Assembly: GCA_031431475.1 (NCBI GenBank)
Contig: JANPDL010000007.1
Span: 124,001 to 188,000, forward strand
Direction: 5' to 3'
Source: JADCCX01 sp031431475
GTDB taxonomy: Bacteria > Pseudomonadota > Alphaproteobacteria > Rhizobiales > Beijerinckiaceae
Length of the DNA stretch: 64,000 bases
In this document: piece by piece, positions 45,150 through 54,140 of the stretch
Layout of the letters: the number at the start of each line of letters is the position of its first letter
Position numbering within the stretch: the first letter of the stretch is position 1
The notes under the pieces: generated by a model
The model's input: only the letters and a program-made list of their open reading frames with translations
The model's database searches: none
Told to the model about the DNA's origin: nothing
Program-made: the position numbers and the translations under genes

Positions 45150-46146
45150 GCGCCCCGCTGGTCCTGATATCCCCCACATGAATGCCGTTCCAATTTGTCA
45201 GCGCGGGTTGAAGCAGTGGTTGAAGCGCTTCACGTTCTGAATCCGCCAGAGCCAGAAACCGCATCAGCACCGCTGCCATCATCACCTCGGCTGCGCGCGT
45301 GGTGCCATCGTCGCATTTGAGCGCGACGCCGAAGCCAAGCTCCGGCAGCGCTGCGCAATAGACACCTTCCGCGCCCACTTTCATGAACGCCCGCTCGCGC
45401 AGGGCTTCCATGGCGATGGTGTCGAAACGACCAGTGCCTGCCACGTGGAACGGCGATGCCGCGACTGCCTTGCGGATGCGCGCGACTGCAGCTGCACGTT
45501 TGGAGCTAAGACCTTGCCCCGTGCCAAAACGGGCGAAGCCATGCGCCATCGCGCGGAGCGGTACGGCGAAGGTCGGAATAGAGCAGCCATCCGTGCCACA
45601 GGCAGCATCGCCCAGTTTGTACCCGGTGATGTCAGCGACGGCGGCTGTGACCTCCCGCATGACGGGGTGGTCCGGCTTCACATAACCCGCAGGTTCCTCG
45701 CCGCTGGCGCAGGCCACGCAGATAAACCCGGCGTGCTTGCCCGAGCAGTTGTTGTGGAGTGCAGTGGCGCTGATCCCTGCCTTGACCAGCGGCACATAGG
45801 CGTTGGCGCGCATTGGTGTCTGTGCCCCGCATTCTAGCGCGGAGAGATCGCGGCCTGCCTTGCGCAGAATGCTTTCGGTCGTCGCGACATGGCGCTCCTC
45901 GCCGTTGTGGGAGGCGCAGGCCAGCGCGATTTCGGCATCGGTCAACGCATATTTATCCGCCGCGCCGCTCTCGATGAGCGGGATCGCCTGCAGGCCCTTG
46001 ATGGCGGAGCGCGGGAAGATCGGCCGATCGATATCGCCCAGTGCCAGAACCACTTTTCCCGAAGCGTCCATAACGGCAACCGCGCCGCGATGTTCCGACT
46101 CGGCGATACCGCCGCGCATGACTTCGACGAGCACGGGATTGGTCAT
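45121..46146 (-). CDS. L-asparaginase, zinc-type class 3
   Basis: A 341-residue asparaginase of the Rhizobium etli AnsA/ReAV group, unrelated to the E. coli enzymes. FPRSAIKGLQAIP carries the SxxK serine-lysine pair near 42-45. The zinc ligands C and K are in NNCSGKHAGF and the third ligand in DGCSIPTF. It hydrolyses asparagine to aspartate and ammonia in the cytosol. The ATG at 46146, one base after the surf1 stop, gives the family N-terminus MTNPVLVEVMRGG; the frame extends upstream into surf1. It is third in a DUF983-surf1-asparaginase unit. Confidence 0.9.
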   Translation of the reverse strand: MTNPVLVEVMRGGIAESEHRGAVAVMDASGKVVLALGDIDRPIFPRSAIKGLQAIPLIESGAADKYALTDAEIALACASHNGEERHVATTESILRKAGRDLSALECGAQTPMRANAYVPLVKAGISATALHNNCSGKHAGFICVACASGEEPAGYVKPDHPVMREVTAAVADITGYKLGDAACGTDGCSIPTFAVPLRAMAHGFARFGTGQGLSSKRAAAVARIRKAVAASPFHVAGTGRFDTIAMEALRERAFMKVGAEGVYCAALPELGFGVALKCDDGTTRAAEVMMAAVLMRFLALADSEREALQPLLQPALTNWNGIHVGDIRTSGALSAPHFPPA

Positions 46147-46147
46147 G

Positions 46148-46939
46148 TCAGGAGGCCTCCGCAGCCTTGATGCGCCCACGGGCGAAAACACCGAAAACGC
46201 CGAGCAGCGTCAGTGCAAAGGCAAACCATGTGACAGCATATTGCAAGTGATTGTTGGGAATGCGTGCGATCATTTCCCGTGCGTCGATGCCGACGGGCGG
46301 CGTGACATTGTCGCCGATGCGTTCCGCGTCGATGAAGAAATCGGTTGGTTTGCCGAGGCCAACTGCTTTCGCCATTACGGCGGGATCGCGGATGAAATAC
46401 TCGCCTTTGGCCGGATTGTCCGGCGGGGTGAAGGTCTGCGCCTTTTCGGGCAGGCGGATGATGCCGGTGATGGTCTGCGGACCTTCGGGCGTAAGGATGG
46501 CAGGCGCTTTCCAGTCACCGCCGGAAGGCACGAAGCCGCGGTTGATGAAAACGATGGCGCCGCTTTCGGTGCGCAGCGGCGTCATCCAGAAAAAGCCGAT
46601 ACCGCCTGCAATGCCGCCCTTCGCAGATGTCGGCAAGGTGGCGCGCACGGGGACGCTGCGGGTGGGAATGTAAGTGCCGCTGATGGTGACGCGGGTGAGT
46701 TCGCGGAAGGCTTTGGCTGGCAGTTCGCGCGCGGCGACCGGGACAACCTCGATGGCATTGATGTCGATGCCATCCGCAACAAGCGATCTCGGAGCCGCTG
46801 TGATGGCGCTGTCGAGCGCCGACAGCATCGCCTCTTTCTCGTGCATGCGTCTGAGCTGCCAGTTGCCCAGCGACAGCAGGATGCCCAGCGCCACAAGCGT
46901 GGTCAGGCCGGGCCAGAGGATGACGCGCCAGCGGCTCAT
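46148..46939 (-). CDS. surf1: SURF1-family cytochrome oxidase assembly protein
   Basis: A 263-residue inner-membrane protein needed for heme a insertion into cytochrome oxidase. Transmembrane helices lie at about 8-28 and 235-255, enclosing a periplasmic domain with the SURF1 segments LGNWQLRRMHEKEA, VSGTY-like ISGTYIPTRSV and NRGFVP. Three bases follow DUF983 on the same strand. The aa3 oxidase operon is about 7 kb away with this gene on the opposite strand, whereas surf1 normally ends that operon in rhizobia. Confidence 0.94.
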   Translation of the reverse strand: MSRWRVILWPGLTTLVALGILLSLGNWQLRRMHEKEAMLSALDSAITAAPRSLVADGIDINAIEVVPVAARELPAKAFRELTRVTISGTYIPTRSVPVRATLPTSAKGGIAGGIGFFWMTPLRTESGAIVFINRGFVPSGGDWKAPAILTPEGPQTITGIIRLPEKAQTFTPPDNPAKGEYFIRDPAVMAKAVGLGKPTDFFIDAERIGDNVTPPVGIDAREMIARIPNNHLQYAVTWFAFALTLLGVFGVFARGRIKAAEAS

Positions 46940-46942
46940 GGT

Positions 46943-47272
46943 TCAGAACCGGCCCTGTTCGGCCTTGGTGGCGTATTGACGGTGGATCATAAGGGCTTTC
47001 AGCGGGCGCAACATGCCGAGGCAGACAACGAGGGTGAGCGGCATGAAGATGGCAAAATGCACCCAGATCGGCGGGGCATAGTTGATCTCGGTCCACAGCG
47101 TCAGGCCGACGATGAGCGCGCCTGCGCCCATAATGATGAACACGGCGGGGCCGTCGCCCGCATCAGCAAAATCATAGCTGAGGCCACAGGAGGAGCAGGA
47201 TGGTTTCAGCGAGACGAACCCGTCAAAGAGTTTGCCATTGCCGCAGCGGGGACAGGAGTTTCCGGAAGCCAT
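46943..47272 (-). CDS. DUF983 membrane protein
   Basis: A 109-residue inner-membrane protein of the DUF983 family with a zinc-ribbon start (CPRCGNGKLFDGF, then CSSCG) and two hydrophobic helices (about 43-62 and 68-88). It is normally encoded between ctaE and surf1 in alphaproteobacteria and is thought to help oxidase assembly. Here it stands just upstream of surf1 but outside the cox operon. Stop and surf1 start are 3 bases apart. Confidence 0.92.
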   Translation of the reverse strand: MASGNSCPRCGNGKLFDGFVSLKPSCSSCGLSYDFADAGDGPAVFIIMGAGALIVGLTLWTEINYAPPIWVHFAIFMPLTLVVCLGMLRPLKALMIHRQYATKAEQGRF

Positions 47273-47342
47273 TGTGATCCCTTACGCCCTGAGAGAGAGC
47301 GTGGGAATGGTGCATAGTGTCATCTTGCAATTCTACCTTTCG

Positions 47343-47497
47343 CTTCTCCCTTGGGAGAAGCTGGCAGGCCGCAGCAAATTTTTGCAGACTGCATAAATTT
47401 GTCTGCACGGCCTGACTGATGAGGGTGAATCCCAATGTCCGGGATTCGCCCTCATCCGGTTGCCAAGGGGCAACCACCTTCTCCCGAAGGGAGAAGG
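47343..47497. repeat. Palindromic repeat, family B copy 4
   Basis: Carries the family's CTTCTCCCTTGGGAGAAG, ATGAGGGTGAATCCC with GGGATTCGCCCTCATCC, and CCACCTTCTCCCGAAGGG. Between the first and second hairpin it holds an extra ~45 bases with its own GCAAATTT and AAATTTGTCTGC arms. It lies 11 bases past the gcvPB stop. Confidence 0.87.
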
Positions 47498-47508
47498 ACA
47501 GGAGCGTA

Positions 47509-49083
47509 TCACTCCGCCGCTTCGGCTACGGGCGCAGGTGGCGACCATTTGAGGATCGGCGCTCTGGCCGCGCGGGTTTCATCCAGCCGCTTGCGCGGGG
47601 CGAAATAGGGCGCTCCGGTGAAGCGTTCGGTGTCGCCCTTTTTCGCGCTGATCGCCAGATCGCGCAGTGTCGCGATGAAGAGATCGAGCGAGGCCTTGCT
47701 CTCGCTTTCCGTCGGCTCCACCAGCATCGCCCCGTGGACGACGAGCGGGAAATACATCGTCATGGGGTGATAACCTTCGTCGATCATCGCCTTGGCGAAA
47801 TCGAGAGTGGTGATGCCGGTGTCCTTGAGCCAGGAATCGTCGAACAAAGCCTCGTGCATGCAGGGCTGGTCGCCGAAGGGCAGCGACAGCAGATCCTTCA
47901 GGCCCGCCTTGATGTAGTTGGCGTTGAGCACGGCATCTTCCGACGCTTGCCGGATGCCATCCGCGCCGTGGCTGAGCATATAGGCCAGCGCACGCACGAA
48001 CATGCCCATCTGGCCCTGGAACGCCGTCATGCGGCCGAAGGGTTTGAGGCCTTTACCCGCTTTGCGCGCGTCTTCGATCAGGACGGCTTTCTTGCCCACC
48101 ATGCGCACGAAGGGCACCGGCGCATAAGGCGCCAGCCGCTCCGACAGCACCACCGGACCCGAACCCGGACCGCCGCCGCCGTGGGGCGTGGAGAAGGTCT
48201 TGTGCAAATTGATGTGCATGGCATCGATGCCCAGATCACCCGGGCGGACCTTACCCGCGATGGCGTTGTAGTTCGCGCCGTCGCAATAGAAATACGCGCC
48301 CGCGTCATGCATCGCTTTGGCGATCTCGATGATCTGCTTCTCGAAGATGCCGCAGGTGTTGGGGTTGGTCAGCATGATTGCCGCCACGTCAGGACCGAGC
48401 AGCTTCTTCACCTCGTCGACATGCACGGTGCCGTCATCATCCGCCGGAATTTCCTTCACGCTGAAGCCGATCAGCGCGGCGGTTGCCGGGTTGGTGCCAT
48501 GGGCCGAGATTGGCACCAGCACGACGTTACGCGTTGCGCCTTCGCCCTTGGCCGCAATCGCCGCCTTGATCGCCATCATGCCGCAGAGTTCGCCGTGCGC
48601 GCCTGCCTTGGGTGACATGGCGACCGCGCCCATGCCGGTCAGCGTCTTCAGCCAATGCGCGAGAAGATCGATCAGCTCCAGCGCGCCGGGAACCGTGGAG
48701 GTCGGCTGCAGCGGGTGGATATCCGCGAAGCCGGGCAGGCGGGCCATGCGCTCGTTGAGCCGCGGGTTGTGCTTCATGGTGCAGGAGCCCAGCGAGAACA
48801 GCCCGGTGTCGATGCCGAAGTTCTTCTGGCTGAGCCGCACGAAATGCCGCATCGTCTCGGGTTCCGACAGCGCCGGGATGCCGATTTCGGATTTGCGCTT
48901 CAATTTGCCGAGGCGGGATTTCACCTTCTTCGGTGCGGGGAGATCGACGCCGGTGAGGTCATAGCGGCCTGTCTCGAAAGACAGGGCCTCCTCGATCATC
49001 AGCGCCTTGTTGCCGGTGAAGGTGTGCCGCGCATTGGTGTTGGCGGCGTTGGGGGTGGTGGGACGGCCTTGATTGTTCAGCAT
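47509..49083 (-). CDS. gcvPB: Glycine dehydrogenase (decarboxylating) subunit 2
   Basis: Catalytic half of the split P-protein of the glycine cleavage system. The PLP-binding lysine is in NLHKTFSTPHGGGGPG (about residue 290), preceded by YCDGANYNAI. The 524-residue length fits GcvPB. The ATG at 49083, six bases after GGAGAG, is chosen over one at 49095. It is the last gene of gcvT-H-PA-PB. Alphaproteobacteria more often have one fused gcvP. Confidence 0.96.
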   Translation of the reverse strand: MLNNQGRPTTPNAANTNARHTFTGNKALMIEEALSFETGRYDLTGVDLPAPKKVKSRLGKLKRKSEIGIPALSEPETMRHFVRLSQKNFGIDTGLFSLGSCTMKHNPRLNERMARLPGFADIHPLQPTSTVPGALELIDLLAHWLKTLTGMGAVAMSPKAGAHGELCGMMAIKAAIAAKGEGATRNVVLVPISAHGTNPATAALIGFSVKEIPADDDGTVHVDEVKKLLGPDVAAIMLTNPNTCGIFEKQIIEIAKAMHDAGAYFYCDGANYNAIAGKVRPGDLGIDAMHINLHKTFSTPHGGGGPGSGPVVLSERLAPYAPVPFVRMVGKKAVLIEDARKAGKGLKPFGRMTAFQGQMGMFVRALAYMLSHGADGIRQASEDAVLNANYIKAGLKDLLSLPFGDQPCMHEALFDDSWLKDTGITTLDFAKAMIDEGYHPMTMYFPLVVHGAMLVEPTESESKASLDLFIATLRDLAISAKKGDTERFTGAPYFAPRKRLDETRAARAPILKWSPPAPVAEAAE

Positions 49084-49099
49084 GGTTCTCTCCACTCTC

Positions 49100-50443
49100 T
49101 CAGACCGACGCCTTCAGCGCCTTCACGAACGCGGCGCGATCCGCGTCCGTGTTCACTTCCGTATTCGCGACGATCAGCAGGTTCGCGACCGACTTGTCGC
49201 CCGGCAGTAGCCGCGACACCGGCACGCCCGCGAGCACGCCCTTTTTCGCCATCCTTTCCACGACAGAAGCCGCATCGCTCTTCAACCTGAGGGTAAATTC
49301 GTTGAAGAACGTCTCGTTCAGCACCTCCACGCCCTTCACGCCGTCCAGCATGTCGGCCAGCGTCACCGCGTTGGCATGGTTGATCTCGGCGAGGTGCTTC
49401 AGGCCCTTCTGGCCCAGCAGGGTCATGTGGATGGTGAAGGCGAGGCAGCACAGGCCCGAGTTGGTGCAGATGTTGCTCGTCGCCTTGTCGCGGCGGATGT
49501 GCTGCTCGCGGGTGGACAATGTCAGGACGAAGCCGCGCCGTCCTTCCGCATCCACTGTTTCGCCCGAAAGCCGCCCCGGCATCTGGCGGACGTATTTCTG
49601 CTTGCAGGCGAAGAGGCCGATGTAGGGCCCGCCGTAGTTGAGGCTGTTGCCGATGCTCTGGCCTTCGCCCACCACGATATCCGCGCCCATCGCGCCGGGC
49701 GACTCGACAAGGCCAAGCGAGACGACTTCGGTGAACACCGCGATCAGCAATGCGCCGTGCTTCTGGCATGCCTTCGATGTCGGCATGAGATCGCGCAGGT
49801 TGCCGAAGACATCGGGGTTCTGCACGACGACGCAGGACGTCGTATCGTCGATCTGCGCGATGATGTCCTCATTGGCCATCACATCGGCAGGCATGGTCGT
49901 CACCACGTCGCTCGCCATGGCGGAAAGGCCGCGGATCACTTCGGCATAATGGGGATGCAGTCCGCCGGAGAGAACTGCGGATTTCCGCCGGGTGATGCGG
50001 TGCGCCATCAGAACGGCTTCGCCCGCGCCGGTGGAGCCGTCATACATCGAGGCGTTGGCGACATCCATGCCGGTGAGGTTCGCCACCTGCGTCTGGAACT
50101 CGAAGAGATACTGTGTCGTCCCCTGAGCGATCTCGGGCTGATACGGCGTGTAGGACGTGAGGAATTCCGAGCGCTGGATCAGGTGATCGACGGTCGCTGG
50201 CACGTGGTGCTTGTAGGCGCCGGCACCGACGAAGAACGGCCCGCTGCCGGCCGTGCGGTTCTTTGCGGCGAGTGCGCCAAGCGTGGTCTCCACCGACATT
50301 TCACCCGCATGCATGGGGAGATCGACCGGTTTTTTCAGGAGAGCCTTGGCTGGCACATTGGCGAAGAGATCGTCGATGGATTTGACACCGATCGTCGCGA
50401 GCATGGACCGGCGATCTTCTGTGGAGAGGGGGAGATAGCGCAT
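49100..50443 (-). CDS. gcvPA: Glycine dehydrogenase (decarboxylating) subunit 1
   Basis: The non-PLP half of the split P-protein; it pairs with GcvPB to decarboxylate glycine and pass the aminomethyl group to GcvH. Recognised by RYLPLSTEDRRSMLATIGV at the start, YTPYQPEIAQGTTQYLFEFQ near 93-112 and YGGPYIGLFACK. At 447 residues it is complete. Fourteen bases follow gcvH and 16 precede gcvPB, all in the riboswitch-controlled operon. Confidence 0.96.
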   Translation of the reverse strand: MRYLPLSTEDRRSMLATIGVKSIDDLFANVPAKALLKKPVDLPMHAGEMSVETTLGALAAKNRTAGSGPFFVGAGAYKHHVPATVDHLIQRSEFLTSYTPYQPEIAQGTTQYLFEFQTQVANLTGMDVANASMYDGSTGAGEAVLMAHRITRRKSAVLSGGLHPHYAEVIRGLSAMASDVVTTMPADVMANEDIIAQIDDTTSCVVVQNPDVFGNLRDLMPTSKACQKHGALLIAVFTEVVSLGLVESPGAMGADIVVGEGQSIGNSLNYGGPYIGLFACKQKYVRQMPGRLSGETVDAEGRRGFVLTLSTREQHIRRDKATSNICTNSGLCCLAFTIHMTLLGQKGLKHLAEINHANAVTLADMLDGVKGVEVLNETFFNEFTLRLKSDAASVVERMAKKGVLAGVPVSRLLPGDKSVANLLIVANTEVNTDADRAAFVKALKASV

Positions 50444-50457
50444 GGTGGTTCGGGTCC

Positions 50458-50832
50458 TTACGAAATCGTCTTGAGATAGGCCTGATACTCGCTCTCGTTC
50501 ATCAGCCCATCGAGTTCCGCCTTGTTGGAGAGCTTGAGCTTGAGGAACCAGCCCTTGCCAGTTGAATCCTCGTTGACCGTCGCCGGTGCACCTTCGAGTG
50601 CGGCATTCACCTCGACCACTTCGCCCGACACCGGAGCGTAGATCTCGGATGCGGCCTTGACGCTCTCGACCACGGCGGCCTCGGCCCCCTTGGCGACGGT
50701 CTTTCCCTTGGCGGGAAGCTCGACAAACACCACGTCACCAAGCTGCTGCTGGGCGTAATCCGTGATGCCGACCACGCCGAGATCACCTTCGATGCGGATG
50801 TATTCGTGGTCCTTGGTGTATTTCGTGGTCAT
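50458..50832 (-). CDS. gcvH: Glycine cleavage system H protein
   Basis: The lipoyl-bearing shuttle of the glycine cleavage system. The lipoylation lysine is K63-64 in ESVKAASEIYAP. At 124 residues with DHEYIRIEGDLGVVGITDYA and ending MNESEYQAYL it is standard. It lies 23 bases after gcvT and 14 before gcvPA, cotranscribed in the glycine-responsive operon. Confidence 0.97.
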   Translation of the reverse strand: MTTKYTKDHEYIRIEGDLGVVGITDYAQQQLGDVVFVELPAKGKTVAKGAEAAVVESVKAASEIYAPVSGEVVEVNAALEGAPATVNEDSTGKGWFLKLKLSNKAELDGLMNESEYQAYLKTIS

Positions 50833-50855
50833 GGGTGACTCCGTAGCGAGGAATT

Positions 50856-52010
50856 TCAGATTTTCGGGGTGCGATAAAAGCGGTTGGGGACGAACGGCAG
50901 TTTGACGACATGCGCGGGCAGTTCCTTGCCTCGCACCATCAAGGTCACCACCGTTCCGGGTTTGGAGAAGGCGGTCTCGACGTAGCCCATGCCGACCGGG
51001 CCGTTGATGGTTGGGCCGAAGCCGCCGGAGGTCACAACGCCGATCTGGCGACCGCCCAACATGATCTCCGCGCCTTCGCGCGCTGGCTGGCGGCCTTCGG
51101 GCTGAATGCCGATTCTGACGCGTGATGTGCCTTCGCGCAGTTCTTTCTGGATGCGATCGGCACCGGGAAATCCGCCTTCCTCGCGCCGCCGCTTCTGGAT
51201 CGACCAGGTCAGTGCGCCTTCCACCGGCGAAGTCGTGGTGTCGATGTCGTGGCCATAAAGGCAGAGCCCGGCTTCAAGGCGCAGCGAATCGCGCGCGCCA
51301 AGGCCGATGGCCTTCACGCGGTCATCCGCGAGCAATGCGCCCCAGACGCGGCCAGCATCATCCGCCTTGACCGAAACTTCGTAACCGTCCTCGCCTGTAT
51401 AGCCCGAGCGCGAAATATAGGCATGGACGCCGTCGATCATGCCATCGCGCGCCGCCATGAAGGGCATGGTTGCGGCTTCGGGGATGAAGGCGCTGAGGAC
51501 CGCTGCCGCTTTCGGGCCCTGCAAGGCGAGCAGCGCCTGATCGTCCCGGCGTTTCAGTACGACGCCTTTGGGCAGATGCGCGATCATGTGCGCGTAATCC
51601 TGCTCCTTGCAGCCTGCATTGACCACGAGGATCAGCGCGCCTGCATTGGCGGGGTCGGCATGGCGCGTCACCATCAGGTCGTCGAGAATGCCGCCCTCGG
51701 TGTTCAGAAGCTGCGAATAGCGCTGCTGTCCAGGGGCAAGATTGAGAATGTCGGCGGGAATCAGCGTTTCCAGCGTTTTCGCGACTGTTTCGTGCTTGCC
51801 GTCACCCGCCACGAGATAGGCCTGGCCCATATGCGACACATCGAACAGCCCGGCATTTTCGCGGGTCCAGTTGTGTTCGCCCAGGATACCCAGCGGATAT
51901 TGCACCGGCATGTCATAGCCCGCGAAACCCACCATCTTGCCACCTGCCGCGACATGCGCATGGTGCAGGGGTGTTTTCAGGAGAGGCTGGTCAGACGCCG
52001 TTTCGGCCAT
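50856..52010 (-). CDS. gcvT: Aminomethyltransferase (T protein)
   Basis: Transfers the methylene group from GcvH-bound intermediate to tetrahydrofolate, releasing ammonia. At 384 residues it holds HHAHVAAGGKMVGFAGYDMPV, NWTRENAGLFDVSHMGQ and GYTGEDGYEV, which form the folate site. It is the first gene of the gcv operon and is preceded by a tandem glycine riboswitch. With H, PA and PB this gives complete cleavage apart from dihydrolipoamide dehydrogenase, which is encoded elsewhere. Confidence 0.97.
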   Translation of the reverse strand: MAETASDQPLLKTPLHHAHVAAGGKMVGFAGYDMPVQYPLGILGEHNWTRENAGLFDVSHMGQAYLVAGDGKHETVAKTLETLIPADILNLAPGQQRYSQLLNTEGGILDDLMVTRHADPANAGALILVVNAGCKEQDYAHMIAHLPKGVVLKRRDDQALLALQGPKAAAVLSAFIPEAATMPFMAARDGMIDGVHAYISRSGYTGEDGYEVSVKADDAGRVWGALLADDRVKAIGLGARDSLRLEAGLCLYGHDIDTTTSPVEGALTWSIQKRRREEGGFPGADRIQKELREGTSRVRIGIQPEGRQPAREGAEIMLGGRQIGVVTSGGFGPTINGPVGMGYVETAFSKPGTVVTLMVRGKELPAHVVKLPFVPNRFYRTPKI

Positions 52011-52035
52011 GGGTCACACCCGGGAACAGAGGTCA

Positions 52036-52050
52036 CGACGCCGCACAGGC
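52036..52050 (-). promoter_or_regulatory. Hairpin between glycine riboswitch and gcvT
   Basis: On the minus strand CAGGC-TTTTT-GCCTG forms a small hairpin 21 bases beyond the second aptamer, close enough to be part of the expression platform. The stem is only five pairs, so its role is uncertain. Confidence 0.4.
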
Positions 52051-52070
52051 AAAAAGCCTGCCGACGCCCC

Positions 52071-52290
52071 CTCTGTCCTTTGACCTGAGAGATTTCGAGC
52101 AGCGGTGAAACAATCCGCTGTTCTTAGCTCCTTCGGTGAGCGGCCCCTTGCGAGACAGCTGCTTTCCAGAGTGACAAGGATGCCTCGACTTGAAGCATCA
52201 ACCCTGCGGTCCGTGGGCCTGAGCGTTTCCGGGGCGGTTGCGCCTTCGGCGTTTGGAAATGGACGTACATCGCCAAACTCTCCCGCAGGG
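52071..52290 (-). promoter_or_regulatory. Tandem glycine riboswitch
   Basis: Two glycine aptamers lie in the gcvT leader. The first (52202-52290) closes by CCCTGCGG with CCGCAGGG and has GGGAGAG, GCCGAAGG and GCTCAGG. The second (52071-52171) closes by CTCTG with CAGAG and has ACCGAAGGAG, TCTCAGG and GGACAGAG. Both keep the conserved purine core, so cooperative activation of the cleavage operon by glycine is likely, as known for gcv riboswitches. Confidence 0.92.
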
Positions 52291-52390
52291 GACTGTCTAT
52301 GCATCAACCCATAAACAAGGTCGGGAATGAGTCAATTGGAGGGCGGTGGGAAAGTGCGTAATTACGGGGAAAGATTTGGGCTGCACTGCA

Positions 52391-52536
52391 ATCGTGCGTG
52401 TCTCGAGGCTCGCTACCGCTCGCACCTCGACATGAGGGGATTTGTGGCTGGCATAGAGGGCAATGCATTATGCAGGATACCGTTATCCCTCATGTCGAGG
52501 TGCTCGCTCCTTCGCGCGCCTCGAGACAAGCACGAT
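52391..52536. repeat. Long palindromic repeat, family A copy 3
   Basis: Left arm ATCGTGCGTGTCTCGAGGC and later CACCTCGACATGAGGG; right arm CCCTCATGTCGAGG and GCCTCGAGACAAGCACGAT. The outer arms are imperfect (GCGTGT against ACAAGC). It ends one base before the stop of the lipoprotein gene and so could act as its terminator. Confidence 0.88.
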
Positions 52537-52537
52537 G

Positions 52538-53182
52538 CTACCGCCGCTTCCTCGTCTGCCGCTGTGCCTGCTGACCAGTCGCATCAAGCCCGACATATAC
52601 GTCATATTCATCGCCGGGATTATTCTCGGTGATCGGAACCGAGATGTTTTCCTCGACATGAGCGAAATCAGCCTGTGTGTCGGAGCCTGGTATCGTGACG
52701 CTGAGGCGGGTGAAGCGCTGGGTCACGATATCGTTGCGGCGCTTGACGACGACGCGGACGGGAACAGAATACGTCCCTGGCTTGCCGGCCTGTCCCAGAA
52801 GCACGCGCCCCTCGACGCCGACGCGGATCAGCAGCTGGTTGCCCTGGAAGACACATTCGCGCGCTGTGTTTGCAATCGAGGCCTGATAGGAAACGCCCGA
52901 CGCCTGCTGCGCCGCTGTGCCACCGCGATAACCTGCCGTATTTTCAAGAATGCCGAGTTCGGGGCAGGTGTATTCATTCTGGGTGAGGTTAAAGCCGGGT
53001 TGCTGCGCCTGTGGTACTGTTGGGCCACCATAAAGCAGCAGGTTGCGTGCTGACGCTCCAGCACCGGTCTGTTGTTCGGGAGGCGCTGAGGTCTGCGATC
53101 CGCCGCCCAGACCGGGAATGCCACCACCGCATCCCGCCACGCCAAGCGCCAGAGCCGCCGCCAACACAAAAGTCAAACGCAT
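52538..53182 (-). CDS. Lipoprotein of unknown function
   Basis: A 214-residue predicted lipoprotein: lipobox GVAGC at C18, then a glycine/serine/proline-rich linker, then a compact domain with two cysteine segments (EYTCPELG and RECVFQG) and beta-rich SVPVRVVVKRR. It is typical of conserved rhizobial lipoproteins next to ialB-like genes, but I do not know its role. The frame opens five codons upstream of the ATG at 53182. The palindromic repeat begins one base after its stop. Confidence 0.8.
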   Translation of the reverse strand: MRLTFVLAAALALGVAGCGGGIPGLGGGSQTSAPPEQQTGAGASARNLLLYGGPTVPQAQQPGFNLTQNEYTCPELGILENTAGYRGGTAAQQASGVSYQASIANTARECVFQGNQLLIRVGVEGRVLLGQAGKPGTYSVPVRVVVKRRNDIVTQRFTRLSVTIPGSDTQADFAHVEENISVPITENNPGDEYDVYVGLDATGQQAQRQTRKRR

Positions 53183-53257
53183 CGTCACACACCGCATCTC
53201 GTCAAAACAGGATTGTCTTCTGCCATGGATTCAGAAGGAAGGCTACTTCCGGAACAG

Positions 53258-53845
53258 TCACTTGAGCGATAGCATGCCCTTTTCATAGCCCACCAGCGTC
53301 AGCGGCAAGCCGCGACCCTCATTAGGCTTGTCGAAGATGATGAAGGTGGCGGTCTGGCCGTTCTTCAGTTCCTTGTCGAGTTTTTCGTCGATCTCGACCT
53401 CGGCAACACAGCCCGATGGCACGCATTTGACGAATCCGGTGGAGCCGATGTCCTTGACCGTGGGTTTGCCCTGTGCGTCCTTTTCGGTCGCGCTCTCGAT
53501 CCTGAGACCCAGACCGCGCGGCAGCAGCACGCCGAGTGGTGCGATCACGCGCAGTACCGGGCGGCGCGATGCCGGTTTACCATCGGTGCCGGTTCCCTCC
53601 GCCACGCGCAGGACCACGACCACGACATTGATATTGGAATCCTTGTCGTCCGCTACGTTCTGATAAAGGATGCATTGCTCATCCTTGCCCTGCTGCTGCT
53701 CACAGCGCAGCTCCCAGTCGCTGAAATTACCCCGGACAATGCCCTGGGCCTGTGAGCCCTGTGCCGAAACAAGGGCCACAAGTGCGGGAAGACTCGTTGC
53801 CATAAGTCGTTTTGTGAAGCCGGACCACATGCTTTCGTCACTCAT
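53258..53845 (-). CDS. Invasion-associated locus B (IalB) family protein
   Basis: A 195-residue exported protein of the IalB family (SHOOT-like small beta proteins known from Bartonella invasion). A signal peptide covers about 15-33 (VALVSAQGSQAQ). Four cysteines (RCEQQQ, EQCIL, KCVPSG, GCVAE) would form two disulfides, and FSDWELRCE and TATFIIFDKP are family hallmarks. In free-living rhizobia the protein is probably an envelope-stress or periplasmic factor. ATG alternatives at 53830 and 53803 exist. Confidence 0.88.
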   Translation of the reverse strand: MSDESMWSGFTKRLMATSLPALVALVSAQGSQAQGIVRGNFSDWELRCEQQQGKDEQCILYQNVADDKDSNINVVVVVLRVAEGTGTDGKPASRRPVLRVIAPLGVLLPRGLGLRIESATEKDAQGKPTVKDIGSTGFVKCVPSGCVAEVEIDEKLDKELKNGQTATFIIFDKPNEGRGLPLTLVGYEKGMLSLK

Positions 53846-54140
53846 CTCTTGATTCAGTCACTGATTCTGTATGAGTCGTTATACAACGAACATACGCTGA
53901 TCGAAGCGCTCATCTTATGATGCAACAGGCTCTACTCGTTGAGAAGTCGGCATTTTTAGGGCCTTGGCCCCGTCTTAGCGCTTTTATGACGCACGAATTT
54001 CAACCGATGGATGGTTGAAAGACTGGCCGTGCTGTGGTGAAAGCAGCGTTGGTTGAGATAGATCAGTTTCAGACTGTTTTATCGACGGTCGAAGGATATG
54101 TTTTTCAGGGCCGCTAAACTGGAAAAAAGGACAGGATATC

